52,335 nucleotides of DNA from Bacteroidales bacterium (GTDB taxonomy: Bacteria > Bacteroidota > Bacteroidia > Bacteroidales > FEN-979): positions 37,855 through 90,189 of the forward strand of contig JALNZC010000012.1 in NCBI GenBank assembly GCA_023229525.1, given 5' to 3'. Numbering within the stretch: position 1 is the first letter of the stretch; each line of letters starts with the position of its first letter. Shown here piece after piece: positions 1 through 6,967 of the stretch. The notes beneath the pieces were generated by a model. That model saw nothing but the letters and a program-made list of their open reading frames with translations. It was not told the DNA's origin and ran no database searches. Both the position numbers and the translations under genes were made by a program.

Positions 1-2
1 AT

Positions 3-401
3 CAAACGATGTCCGAACCTGGTTCAGCTGTCATTGCCCCTACGCTTCCTTTTCAGGATTGTACCATTGAATATCGGGAGCTTCATGAAGATTATCTTTT
101 CGTTGATTGCATCTTTGGCGCCGCACCTGATCTAACTCATTTCAATACATCGGTCAGCCAAAATTATCCCAACCCGGCCAGTGATAAAACCTGTATTGAT
201 GTTACGCTGAACAAGCCGGCTAAGATGACTGCTGAAGTTTACGATGTTTTTGACCGGCCACTTGTTTTCCTTGACAACGGGCTAACCGGCCCCGGCCGTC
301 ATACCATTACCCTTGATATAAGCCGGCTGACTTCTGGAATATATCTCTACATTGTTAGCATTGGAAATGAACACTATACGCACCGGATGATTGTTGAATA
401 A
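3..401 (+). CDS. C-terminal part of a T9SS-secreted protein (5' end outside window)
   Basis: The frame is open to the left edge, so only the last ~130 residues are visible. The final ~80 residues are a type IX secretion sorting tail: an entry motif NYPNPASD, alternating beta strands, then LTSGIYLYIV and a short basic/hydrophobic end (THRMIVE). Such tails are recognised at the outer membrane of Bacteroidota, cleaved, and the cargo is released or anchored to A-LPS. Nothing of the functional domain is visible apart from a Cys-containing stretch upstream, so the activity cannot be named. The ATG at 9 is probably an internal Met. The next gene starts 25 bp downstream on the same strand. Confidence 0.85.
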   Translation, partial: QTMSEPGSAVIAPTLPFQDCTIEYRELHEDYLFVDCIFGAAPDLTHFNTSVSQNYPNPASDKTCIDVTLNKPAKMTAEVYDVFDRPLVFLDNGLTGPGRHTITLDISRLTSGIYLYIVSIGNEHYTHRMIVE

Positions 402-426
402 CCTCTTAATATTAATCTCTACCTAG

Positions 427-1308
427 ATGAAAAAAGTAATAGTATTCTATATCCTATTATGGATAATACCTTCAAAATTGTTGGCGTTTGGCCCCATTTT
501 CGTCATCAGCCCCGATACTATAGATTACGGGTTTATTCCAGTAGGTGAGTATAGTTCGAAAAACTTTATGGTCTCAAATATAGGAGATGGAAACGGGGAG
601 ATTTCATTTGGAACAATTACCGGGCCCGGTTCCAACTTTATCGGGTGGGAACCATATATGCATTTGATAGTCCCCGCCGGCAGTACTTCATTTGTTTCCA
701 TCTTTTGTTACCCTTCAGCCCCCGGTATTATCGATGCCACCGGTACGATATATACCAATGACCCTCAACTTCCGGTTTTTTATCTTCATTTTATCGGGAC
801 GATACTGCCTCCGGGATATGAATTAAGTGGGGTCATCACTTACTCCAATAATACCAATACACCATTGACAAACCTGACGTTAAAATTAAAAGACACCAAT
901 GGTACCGTCGTTAACACATGTACGACAAATAATTCCGGTTATTATCATTTTTCAGATGTACAAAATGGATATTATACCTTTGAAATTATAACAACCAAAC
1001 CCTGGGGTGGCGTTACTGCACTGGATGTAATGATGTACAAAAAACACATTGCAGGCATCGCTCAACTGAACGGTATTTATCTGGCTTCGGGCGATGTCAA
1101 CGGCTCAGGGATGTTAACGGCTGTTGATGTCTTATTGATTAAAAAGCGGATTGCAGGTATACAAAATTCATTCCCGGTTGGCGATTGGTTATTTAACAAT
1201 CTACCAGTAACCATAGATAGTTCCAGCGTAACATATGATTTTTCAGGGATCTGTTACGGGGATGCCAATGGGTCGTATGTGCCACCGGTGGTTGTTGGGC
1301 AGCACTGA
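427..1308 (+). CDS. secreted protein with ASPM/Hydin-like domain, carboxypeptidase-regulatory-like domain and dockerin-like repeats
   Basis: A 293-residue protein with an N-terminal signal peptide (residues 1-20, Lys then a hydrophobic run ending KLLA). Residues ~25-128 resemble the Ig-like ASPM-SPD2-Hydin / choice-of-anchor-D fold (DTIDYGFIPVGEYSSKNFMVSN, then YTNDPQLPVFYLHFIGT). Residues ~133-190 look like a carboxypeptidase-regulatory/SdrD-B-like strand domain (GYYHFSDVQNGYYTFEI). Two dockerin type I halves follow: a degenerate one at 193-211 (GGVTALDVMMYKKHIAG) and one with a good Ca-binding loop at 222-245 (GDVNGSGMLTAVDVLLIKK). It ends with GDANGSYVPP and has no T9SS tail. Likely an extracellular binding or structural module; no catalytic domain is visible. 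It follows the T9SS cargo gene by 25 bp. Confidence 0.75.
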   Translation: MKKVIVFYILLWIIPSKLLAFGPIFVISPDTIDYGFIPVGEYSSKNFMVSNIGDGNGEISFGTITGPGSNFIGWEPYMHLIVPAGSTSFVSIFCYPSAPGIIDATGTIYTNDPQLPVFYLHFIGTILPPGYELSGVITYSNNTNTPLTNLTLKLKDTNGTVVNTCTTNNSGYYHFSDVQNGYYTFEIITTKPWGGVTALDVMMYKKHIAGIAQLNGIYLASGDVNGSGMLTAVDVLLIKKRIAGIQNSFPVGDWLFNNLPVTIDSSSVTYDFSGICYGDANGSYVPPVVVGQH

Positions 1309-1424
1309 ACATGAATATGGAGGAACCTCAAATCATCTTCTTGGAAAAAAGACAATGATATCTGCGGGCAGGTTGGAGTATTAGAGGCGTTGAAAAATTT
1401 AATCTAAACTGATCATTATAGAAA
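1309..1424. other. intergenic, no gene seen
   Basis: This is the start of the 357-bp gap between convergent genes. No convincing coding region, RNA gene or U-tract terminator is visible. A translatable reading frame on the minus strand here is composition-driven and runs through the repeat array that follows. Confidence 0.5.
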
Positions 1425-1516
1425 CTGAGTGATTGAGTGATTGAGTGATTGAGTGATTGAAGGATTGAGGGATTGAAGGAATGAAGGAATGAAGGATTGA
1501 AGGAATGAAGGTTTGA
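1425..1516. repeat. 8-bp tandem repeat array (GATTGAGT / GATTGAAG / GAATGAAG)
   Basis: About eleven head-to-tail 8-bp units: first GATTGAGT, then GATTGAAG, GATTGAGG and GAATGAAG variants. It lies between convergent genes ending at 1308 (+) and 1666 (-). It is purine-rich on the plus strand, which is the sense strand of the upstream gene. The remaining stretch 1517-1665 shows no feature. Confidence 0.9.
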
Positions 1517-1665
1517 ATACATATTCGTAAGGTTACCTGAATTTATTATCGCTTTTATCCAGTTATCCTTGATTAGGTTGATGGTTAATCGAATTGCTAA
1601 ATGAATTTTAAACAGTCACAAAGTGCTGAGATATTTTTACGTGAATAAAGATGTGTAATAACCCG

Positions 1666-2511
1666 TTATTCAGGATTAAACTTAAAAGTGGCAATGACTG
1701 GGAAATGGTCCGAAGCATAACGTCCATCACGGGATTGCCGGGGTACAAAGTAACTCGTAACATGAAACCCTTTACTTGAAAAAATATAATCGATGCGCTG
1801 TGTTGCGGGTTTCGTTGGATCGAAATCATTGAAAGTGCCTCCGGGTCCCATCATCATACTTTTATCCGCAACCTGTGAATCCTGTAATTCCGCACAAAGA
1901 AGTTTAATAGGCTCACTTTCGGGTGTGGCATTGAAATCACCGGTTAGTATAACAGGATACCCGGCCGTATTCAGACTTTTCATCTTTTGAAGGATCAGTA
2001 AGGCGCTGTTTTTACGGGCTTCGGTTCCCACATGATCGAAATGGGTGTTGAACATCCAGAATTTTCTTCCCGTTGAAGGGTCCTGAAAAAGTCCATAGGT
2101 GCAAATCCGTTCCAGCGCGGCATCCCAGCCAACCGAAGCCTTTTCAGGGGTAGGGGAGAGCCAAAAGGTTCCCTGGACAGTGAGTGTGAATCTTTTTGAA
2201 TTGTAATAGATCGCGCTGAACTCACCTTTGTTTTTACCATCACTCCGGCCCACACCGATATGCCGGTAATCCGAGAAAGCGCTGTCGAGGTAGTTAATCT
2301 GAGAAACAAGTCCTTCCTGGATCCCGAATAAATCAGGGGCAACCGAATGTATCTGATCGCAGAGCCAGGCCCGGCGGTTAGTCCATGCATTCGCCCCATC
2401 AGCGGGATTGTCAAATCTGATATTGTAAGTAAGGATTTTCAGGGACTGGCTACCGGCGGGTCCAATCAGTAACCCTAAGGTAACGATTAGAAAAAACTTT
2501 CTGAAAAACAT
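1666..2511 (-). CDS. secreted endonuclease/exonuclease/phosphatase-family hydrolase
   Basis: A 281-residue protein with a signal peptide (MFFRKFFLIVTLGLLIGPAGSQ). The mature part carries the full set of DNase I/Mg-dependent phosphoesterase motifs: LTYNIRFDNP (metal Asn), GIQEG (metal Glu), FNTHFDHVG (catalytic His), LTGDFNATPES (Asp/Asn) and a C-terminal SDHFPVIATF (Asp-His). The family cleaves phosphodiesters or phosphomonoesters in nucleic acids, inositol phosphates or sphingomyelin; the substrate cannot be read from sequence. It is probably periplasmic or extracellular. Its own promoter is visible upstream at 2532-2562. Start choice is supported by the signal peptide and the ~15-nt predicted leader. 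Confidence 0.88.
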   Translation of the reverse strand: MFFRKFFLIVTLGLLIGPAGSQSLKILTYNIRFDNPADGANAWTNRRAWLCDQIHSVAPDLFGIQEGLVSQINYLDSAFSDYRHIGVGRSDGKNKGEFSAIYYNSKRFTLTVQGTFWLSPTPEKASVGWDAALERICTYGLFQDPSTGRKFWMFNTHFDHVGTEARKNSALLILQKMKSLNTAGYPVILTGDFNATPESEPIKLLCAELQDSQVADKSMMMGPGGTFNDFDPTKPATQRIDYIFSSKGFHVTSYFVPRQSRDGRYASDHFPVIATFKFNPE

Positions 2512-2531
2512 TTTCCTCGCTTTTTATGAGA

Positions 2532-2562
2532 CAAAGCTAAACAATTCGCAAGTGTCATTCAA
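2532..2562 (-). promoter_or_regulatory. Bacteroidota-type promoter for the endonuclease/phosphatase gene
   Basis: On the minus strand, TTG (2562-2560), a 20-bp spacer and TAGCTTTG (2539-2532) match the -33 TTG / -7 TAnnTTTG arrangement of Bacteroidota. The predicted start of transcription is about 2526, giving a ~15-nt leader. Confidence 0.6.
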
Positions 2563-2945
2563 TTTTTCTTTGTTTTACCATCGGGCAAATTTTTGTATAT
2601 TTCCTCTATAAATCTGGTGGATTCTTATGTGGTGCGTGTAAGAATCGTGATTATTATGTAAGTTTCTCCTATAAATCCTTCCCGATATTTATGTGTCTGT
2701 GTGAAATTTAAAAAATGTCATGTATATTTGTTTAACCAACTGATAAATGAGAACACTTTAGCTATATGTTGAACATCTCAGTTTTCAGACAATTGGGGTA
2801 TAATAAGAGTTATCGGTACTGTTTCACTACATGCGAAGTTGCACGGGAATTCTCTTGAGAAAACTTTCAGAAAATTTTTTTCGGAATAGATCAGATAAAA
2901 CAAACCTGTAGGAACAATCTGAAAAATAAGGAAAGTAAAAGACAG
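2563..2945. other. intergenic stretch with an inverted repeat and an isolated promoter-like box
   Basis: AT-rich divergent gap with no gene I can support. An 8-bp perfect inverted repeat, GATTCTTA (2620-2627) and TAAGAATC (2639-2646), encloses an 11-nt loop. A plus-strand TATATTTG at 2723-2730 resembles a -7 element but has no obvious -33 box; only a four-codon ATG frame (2747) follows. The sequence may hold a degraded gene or regulatory leader. Confidence 0.4.
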
Positions 2946-2977
2946 TTTGCAAGTCAGTCAAAATATGCGTAAATTTG
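2946..2977 (+). promoter_or_regulatory. promoter of the DUF4160-DUF2442-phosphoesterase operon
   Basis: TTTG (2946-2949), a 20-bp spacer and TAAATTTG (2970-2977) are a near-ideal Bacteroidota promoter. The ATG at 2985 lies only 7 bp beyond the -7 box, so the mRNA is predicted to be leaderless or nearly so. Confidence 0.7.
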
Positions 2978-2984
2978 TAATCCT

Positions 2985-3233
2985 ATGCCGGAAATTTTCA
3001 GATTGTTTGGATTTGTTTTCTTCTTTTATTCAAATGAAGGACCGGAACCTATGCATGTGCATGTGAGAAAAGCCGGAGGTTTTGCAAAATTTTGGGTTGA
3101 ACCTGTAGAGCTTGATTTTGCACAGGGAATGAAAATTTCTGATATTCAACAGGCAGAAGAACTGATTTTAGAGCATCTTGAGATCATAAAAAAGAAGTGG
3201 AATGAAATACATGATAGCAGAACTGCTGTTTGA
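2985..3233 (+). CDS. DUF4160 domain protein (possible toxin-antitoxin component)
   Basis: An 82-residue protein matching the DUF4160 pattern: MPEIFRLFGFVFFFYSNE at the start, the GPEPMHVHVRKAGG segment with paired His residues, and a helical C-terminus (EELILEHLEIIKKKWNEIHD). Its function has not been established; DUF4160 genes are very often paired with DUF2442 genes, and the pair has been suspected to be a toxin-antitoxin module. Here it overlaps the DUF2442 gene by 32 nt. The start fits the family and is followed closely by the promoter evidence, which implies a leaderless message. Confidence 0.85.
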   Translation: MPEIFRLFGFVFFFYSNEGPEPMHVHVRKAGGFAKFWVEPVELDFAQGMKISDIQQAEELILEHLEIIKKKWNEIHDSRTAV

Positions 3234-3456
3234 AGCGACAAAAGCCTGGTATGAAAATGGCAAGATTTGTATCTTGCTTTCTGATAAAAGGGAAATCAGG
3301 TTTCCTGTTGAGATGAATAAAAAACTCATGGAGGCTTCCCCCGATCAGTTACAAAATATCGAAATTATCTGTAACGGTACCGGACTTCACTGGCCCGACA
3401 TCGATGAAGATCTCTCCCTGACAGGAATAGTAGAAGGCCGTTTTGGCCATGCCTGA
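3202..3456 (+). CDS. DUF2442 domain protein
   Basis: An 84-residue protein with the DUF2442 outline: an N-terminal strand pair (KAWYENGKICILLSDKREIRFPV), a central helix segment with LMEASPDQLQNIEI, and the closing GTGLHWPDIDEDLSLTGI, which contains the family's characteristic W-P-x-I-D-x-D-L. DUF2442 proteins are small partners of DUF4160 proteins and are sometimes predicted DNA-binding antitoxins; no activity is proven. It overlaps the preceding gene by 32 nt, which implies translational coupling. An in-frame ATG at 3211 is an alternative start. Confidence 0.85.
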   Translation: MKYMIAELLFEATKAWYENGKICILLSDKREIRFPVEMNKKLMEASPDQLQNIEIICNGTGLHWPDIDEDLSLTGIVEGRFGHA

Positions 3457-3459
3457 CCC

Positions 3460-3951
3460 ATGCTCCACATTGGAATCCTTTCCGATACCCACGGCTATAT
3501 TCATCCCAGTGTACCTGACTTCTTTAACAAAGTGGATGAGATCTGGCATGCCGGCGATGTCGGCGAAATAATCACAACCCGGAAATTGGCGGAATTAAAA
3601 CCCCTTCGGGCGGTTCATGGTAATATCGACGGGCAGGACATCCGTATTGAATACCCAAAAGATTTATTATTTACAGTAGAAGATGTAAAAGTGTTAATGA
3701 CCCACATCGGCGGTTATCCTGGCCGGTATGATCCCCGGGTACGGCATCTGATCGAAAAAGAACGGCCGAAACTATTCATTTGCGGCCATTCCCATATCCT
3801 GAAAGTGATTTTCGATAAGAAATACGACCTGTTGCACATCAATCCCGGCGCTGCCGGAAAATTTGGACCGCATAAATCAATCACTGCAGTTAGGATGATC
3901 CTCGAAAACGGAAATATGCGGGACTTTGAGGTGTTGGATGTACCCAGATAA
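3460..3951 (+). CDS. metallophosphoesterase, YfcE/MJ0936 family
   Basis: A 163-residue cytosolic phosphodiesterase of the calcineurin-like superfamily. All metal-binding motifs are present in order: GILSDTHG (Asp, His), WHAGDVG (Asp), VHGNID (Asn-His region), MTHIGG (His) and FICGHSHI (His-x-His). Size matches the compact YfcE family, whose members hydrolyse phosphodiesters in vitro; the cellular substrate is unknown. The start lies 3 bp after the DUF2442 stop, so it is probably the third gene of that operon. A repeat array begins directly after its stop codon. Confidence 0.88.
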   Translation: MLHIGILSDTHGYIHPSVPDFFNKVDEIWHAGDVGEIITTRKLAELKPLRAVHGNIDGQDIRIEYPKDLLFTVEDVKVLMTHIGGYPGRYDPRVRHLIEKERPKLFICGHSHILKVIFDKKYDLLHINPGAAGKFGPHKSITAVRMILENGNMRDFEVLDVPR

Positions 3952-4056
3952 GTTCGCTTCGCTCGCTGATGCAAGATGCTGGATGCAGGCTCGCTTTGCT
4001 CGCTGATGCAAGATGCTGGATAAATGTTCGCTACACTCACGATTCTGGATGCTGGA
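3952..4056. repeat. heptad array GGATGC(A/T) with embedded GCTCGCTnnGCTCGC modules
   Basis: Directly after the TAA stop comes GTTCGCTTCGCTCGC, then GATGCAAGATGCTGGATGCA units, a second module (GCTCGCTTTGCTCGC), more heptads, and a degenerate third module (GTTCGCTACACTCAC). It is purine-rich on the plus strand, i.e. sense for the upstream gene. Confidence 0.9.
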
Positions 4057-4082
4057 TGAAGAACCAAATCCTGCATTTATTT

Positions 4083-4223
4083 CATCCTGTATCCTGTATC
4101 CTGCATCCTGCATCCTGCATCCTGTATCCTATATCCTGCATCCTGCATCCTGCATCCTGTATCCTTTATCCTGTATCCTGTATCCTGTATCCTGTATCCT
4201 GCATCCTGCATCCTGCATCCTGC
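4083..4223. repeat. heptad array ATCCTGC/ATCCTGT, about 20 units
   Basis: About twenty uninterrupted 7-bp units alternating ATCCTGC and ATCCTGT. It is the reverse complement of the GGATGCA-type array at 3952-4056, so the two can pair into a long imperfect hairpin between convergent genes. The minus strand, purine-rich here, is the sense strand of the gene ending at 4273. Confidence 0.93.
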
Positions 4224-4272
4224 TTCAGAGTGGTTGAAGAATCACATAAGCATTTTCACGGAGTCGTAACAT

Positions 4273-4749
4273 TCATCTCAGTCTATCGGATGACTTGACA
4301 AGGGCTTCGTCTTTCCGGATCGCCCGACTGGCGAGGATTAAAAAAACAAGGGAAACCAGGGGCATGATCATTCCGGCATAGTTGTAATCGGGTTCGATCA
4401 GGGTTAAAGCTTTAATCTTAGTGGCATAAAAAAAGAAGATCACGATGATCAGCACGATGTTGACCAGAACGTTAAAGGCGCAAAACCGGATCTGGAGGGT
4501 ACGCTTCTTAAATATTAAAATAGTGATCACTGTAAGGATGAACGAAACAACGACCAAAATAATAAGCGGAATTGTAAAAAGCGTACTGAACTGTACTTTA
4601 GGTTCCGGATCCATACAGGTTATTCCATAGATGAAAAATTTGTAATTTCCCTGGATTTCGTTGTAATAAGTAGCCAGGGGAAAAAAGAAAAGTAAGATGC
4701 TGGAAAGGGCCACCACTGACAGATAAACCGATTGAATACGCTGTAACAT
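4273..4749 (-). CDS. DUF4293 family membrane protein
   Basis: A 158-residue integral membrane protein with four hydrophobic segments (about 8-28, 58-80, 87-110 and 125-143). The opening MLQRIQSVYLSVVALSSILLF is typical of DUF4293, a family confined to Bacteroidota and frequently found next to rho, as here (divergent, 224 bp apart). Its role is unknown. The C-terminus is charged and probably cytoplasmic. No match to the TAnnTTTG element was found in its upstream region. Confidence 0.85.
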   Translation of the reverse strand: MLQRIQSVYLSVVALSSILLFFFPLATYYNEIQGNYKFFIYGITCMDPEPKVQFSTLFTIPLIILVVVSFILTVITILIFKKRTLQIRFCAFNVLVNIVLIIVIFFFYATKIKALTLIEPDYNYAGMIMPLVSLVFLILASRAIRKDEALVKSSDRLR

Positions 4750-4822
4750 AGGATCAGGCTTAAATACGTGGTAAAATTAGGAAAGATTTCAGTCGCGCTC
4801 ATGGGTCAGGAATAAAAAAAAA

Positions 4823-4852
4823 TTGACATTCGCGATAATTTTTATATCTTTG
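4823..4852 (+). promoter_or_regulatory. rho promoter
   Basis: TTG (4823-4825), a 19-bp spacer and TATCTTTG (4845-4852). Predicted transcription start is near 4858, leaving a ~115-nt AT-rich 5' leader before the rho ATG. A leader of that length could carry autoregulation, as known for rho in other bacteria; no structure is obvious. Confidence 0.65.
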
Positions 4853-4973
4853 TAGCGATTTAAATCCCCACAATCGGTTTTCTTTACTTTTTTCAATCCA
4901 TTTCAATTTATCAAATTCTAACATATTTCTGTAATTACACCGATATCTATTAAATTAATAAACATCATAAATC

Positions 4974-6842
4974 ATGTATGACATTATTTCCCTCGACGGC
5001 AAAGAGCTGTCGGAGATCAGAGAAATAGCAAGACAATTCAACATTCTCAAAGTTGACAAGCTCGAAAAACAGGAGCTCATCTACAAAATCCTCGATCACC
5101 AGGCGCTGAATCCAACACCAGAAACACTTTTTCGTGAAAAGAAGGAACTGGACAGACCATTCCGGGGACGTCCCCGTAAGGATAACAATGCCCGACCGAG
5201 AGGCCCTATAGCCCCAGGAGAAATCCGCGACCCAAAATTGCCTGAAGTAAGTAAGGAAACACAGGTTCCTCTGACGCAGAATAGTCCGATAGAATCCGTT
5301 GTTACACCTTTGGATGTAAAACAGATTCCTTCTGAGCCTAAACAACCGCGTGACCCGTCCAGGCAACGTCAAAGCCGGGAGTATAAGTTTCCACGTACAC
5401 AACGTCCTCCCAGGGAAAACAACGCTGACCGTCCGGTTACCGCGAAGTCGCCGATAGAACCACTTGTTACAATGACTATTCCGGTATTAAACGACCTACC
5501 GGAAGATCGGTTTGAATTCGACGAACCGCTTGACAAACCGTATGTTACCATTGATCCAATTGATGTTGTTCAAAAACCTGACGACTTACCTGAAAGACCG
5601 GAGGGAGACACCATCAACCCGGAAAGTTTACCCGAAACCAACATACAGTTTGTTCCTGAGGAGCGCAAACGGGAATTTCCAAGAAAATATCCCGAACGTC
5701 ACCGGGAGGAATACAACTTTGAATTTGAAGGGATCATTACGAGCGAAGGAGTTCTTGAGATCATGACTGACGGTTACGGATTTCTCCGGTCATCTGATTA
5801 CAACTACCTGAATTCACCCGACGACATTTATGTTTCCCAGTCGCAGATCAAATTATTCGGTCTGAAAACCGGAGATGCAGTTCGGGGAACCATCCGGCCG
5901 CCTAAAGAGGGAGAGAAGTATTTCCCACTGATCAAAGTAGAACTGATCAACGGCCGTAAACCCGAAGAAGTTCGCGACCGTATCCCTTTCGATTACCTGA
6001 CCCCGCTCTTCCCGATGAAGAAATTCAAGCTTACCGGCCATAAGAACGAAAGTATGTCGACGCGAATCATCGATATGTTTGCTCCCATCGGATTTGGTCA
6101 GCGCGGTTTGATTGTAGCCCAACCCAAGACAGGGAAAACGGTACTGCTCAAGGAGATTGCCAATGCCATCGCCGCCAATCACCCGGACGTGTACATGATC
6201 ATCCTTTTAATTGATGAACGTCCCGAAGAGGTCACCGACATGCAACGCAGCGTTCATGCCGAGGTCATCTCATCCACTTTTGATGAACCGGCCGAACGTC
6301 ATGCCCGGATATCGAACATAATTCTTGAAAAAGCCAAGCGCCTGGTAGAATGTGGCCATGATGTGGTTATCCTGCTTGACTCCATTACCCGTCTTGCCCG
6401 TGCTTATAATACCGTGGCTCCCGCTTCCGGGAAAGTCCTGTCGGGTGGTGTGGAAGCCAATGCCCTGCAGAAACCCAAGCGTTTCTTCGGCGCAGCCCGC
6501 CAGATCGAAAACGGGGGTTCGCTCACCATCATTGCCACCGCCCTGATTGAAACCGGTTCCAAAATGGATGAAGTGATCTTTGAAGAGTTCAAAGGAACCG
6601 GTAATATGGAATTACAGCTCGACCGCAAACTCTCCAACAAGCGCATCTATCCCGCTATTGATATTGTTTCATCCAGTACACGAAGGGAAGATCTACTTCT
6701 CGATAAAGAGGTACTGCAGCGTATCTGGATACTCCGGAACCACCTGGCTGACATGAATCCCCTGGAGGCCATGGAATTTTTAAAGGAGAAGATGAAATTT
6801 ACCAACACGAACGAAGAATTCCTGATTTCGATGAACGGATAG
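4974..6842 (+). CDS. rho: transcription termination factor Rho
   Basis: A 622-residue hexameric RNA-dependent ATPase that terminates transcripts. Residues 1-45 form the Rho N-terminal helical (SAP-like) domain. Residues ~46-245 are a low-complexity, Pro/Arg/Glu-rich insertion usual in Bacteroidota Rho. Residues ~250-325 form the cold-shock-like primary RNA site (GVLEIMTDGYGFLRS). The ATPase core has the P-loop QPKTGKT (383-389), Walker B VVILLDSITRLARAYN (464-479) and the Q/R-loop region through KPKRFFGAARQIENGGSLTI. The C-terminus is complete. Its gene is followed within one base by a repeat array that folds into a 31-bp stem, notable for a termination-factor gene. Start ATG agrees with the family. 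Confidence 0.97.
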   Translation: MYDIISLDGKELSEIREIARQFNILKVDKLEKQELIYKILDHQALNPTPETLFREKKELDRPFRGRPRKDNNARPRGPIAPGEIRDPKLPEVSKETQVPLTQNSPIESVVTPLDVKQIPSEPKQPRDPSRQRQSREYKFPRTQRPPRENNADRPVTAKSPIEPLVTMTIPVLNDLPEDRFEFDEPLDKPYVTIDPIDVVQKPDDLPERPEGDTINPESLPETNIQFVPEERKREFPRKYPERHREEYNFEFEGIITSEGVLEIMTDGYGFLRSSDYNYLNSPDDIYVSQSQIKLFGLKTGDAVRGTIRPPKEGEKYFPLIKVELINGRKPEEVRDRIPFDYLTPLFPMKKFKLTGHKNESMSTRIIDMFAPIGFGQRGLIVAQPKTGKTVLLKEIANAIAANHPDVYMIILLIDERPEEVTDMQRSVHAEVISSTFDEPAERHARISNIILEKAKRLVECGHDVVILLDSITRLARAYNTVAPASGKVLSGGVEANALQKPKRFFGAARQIENGGSLTIIATALIETGSKMDEVIFEEFKGTGNMELQLDRKLSNKRIYPAIDIVSSSTRREDLLLDKEVLQRIWILRNHLADMNPLEAMEFLKEKMKFTNTNEEFLISMNG

Positions 6843-6966
6843 CAGACTCGCTTCGCTCCCGACGAGGGACGAGAGACGAAGGACGAAAGACGAAGGACGA
6901 GAGACGAAGGATGAAAGATGCAAAATCTAAAATCGTCCTTCGTCTCTCGTCCTTCGTCCTTCGTCA
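6843..6966. repeat. GACGAAG heptad array with a 31-bp inverted repeat (possible bidirectional terminator)
   Basis: After the rho stop comes a module-like ACTCGCTTCGCTCCC, then GACGAGG, GACGAGA, GACGAAG, GACGAAA and related units, a short loop, and the reverse complement (GTCCTTC, GTCTCTC units). Positions 6882-6912 pair with 6935-6965 with only two mismatches in 31, around a 22-nt loop. It lies between the convergent rho and mpl genes. Confidence 0.9.
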
Positions 6967-6967
6967 A

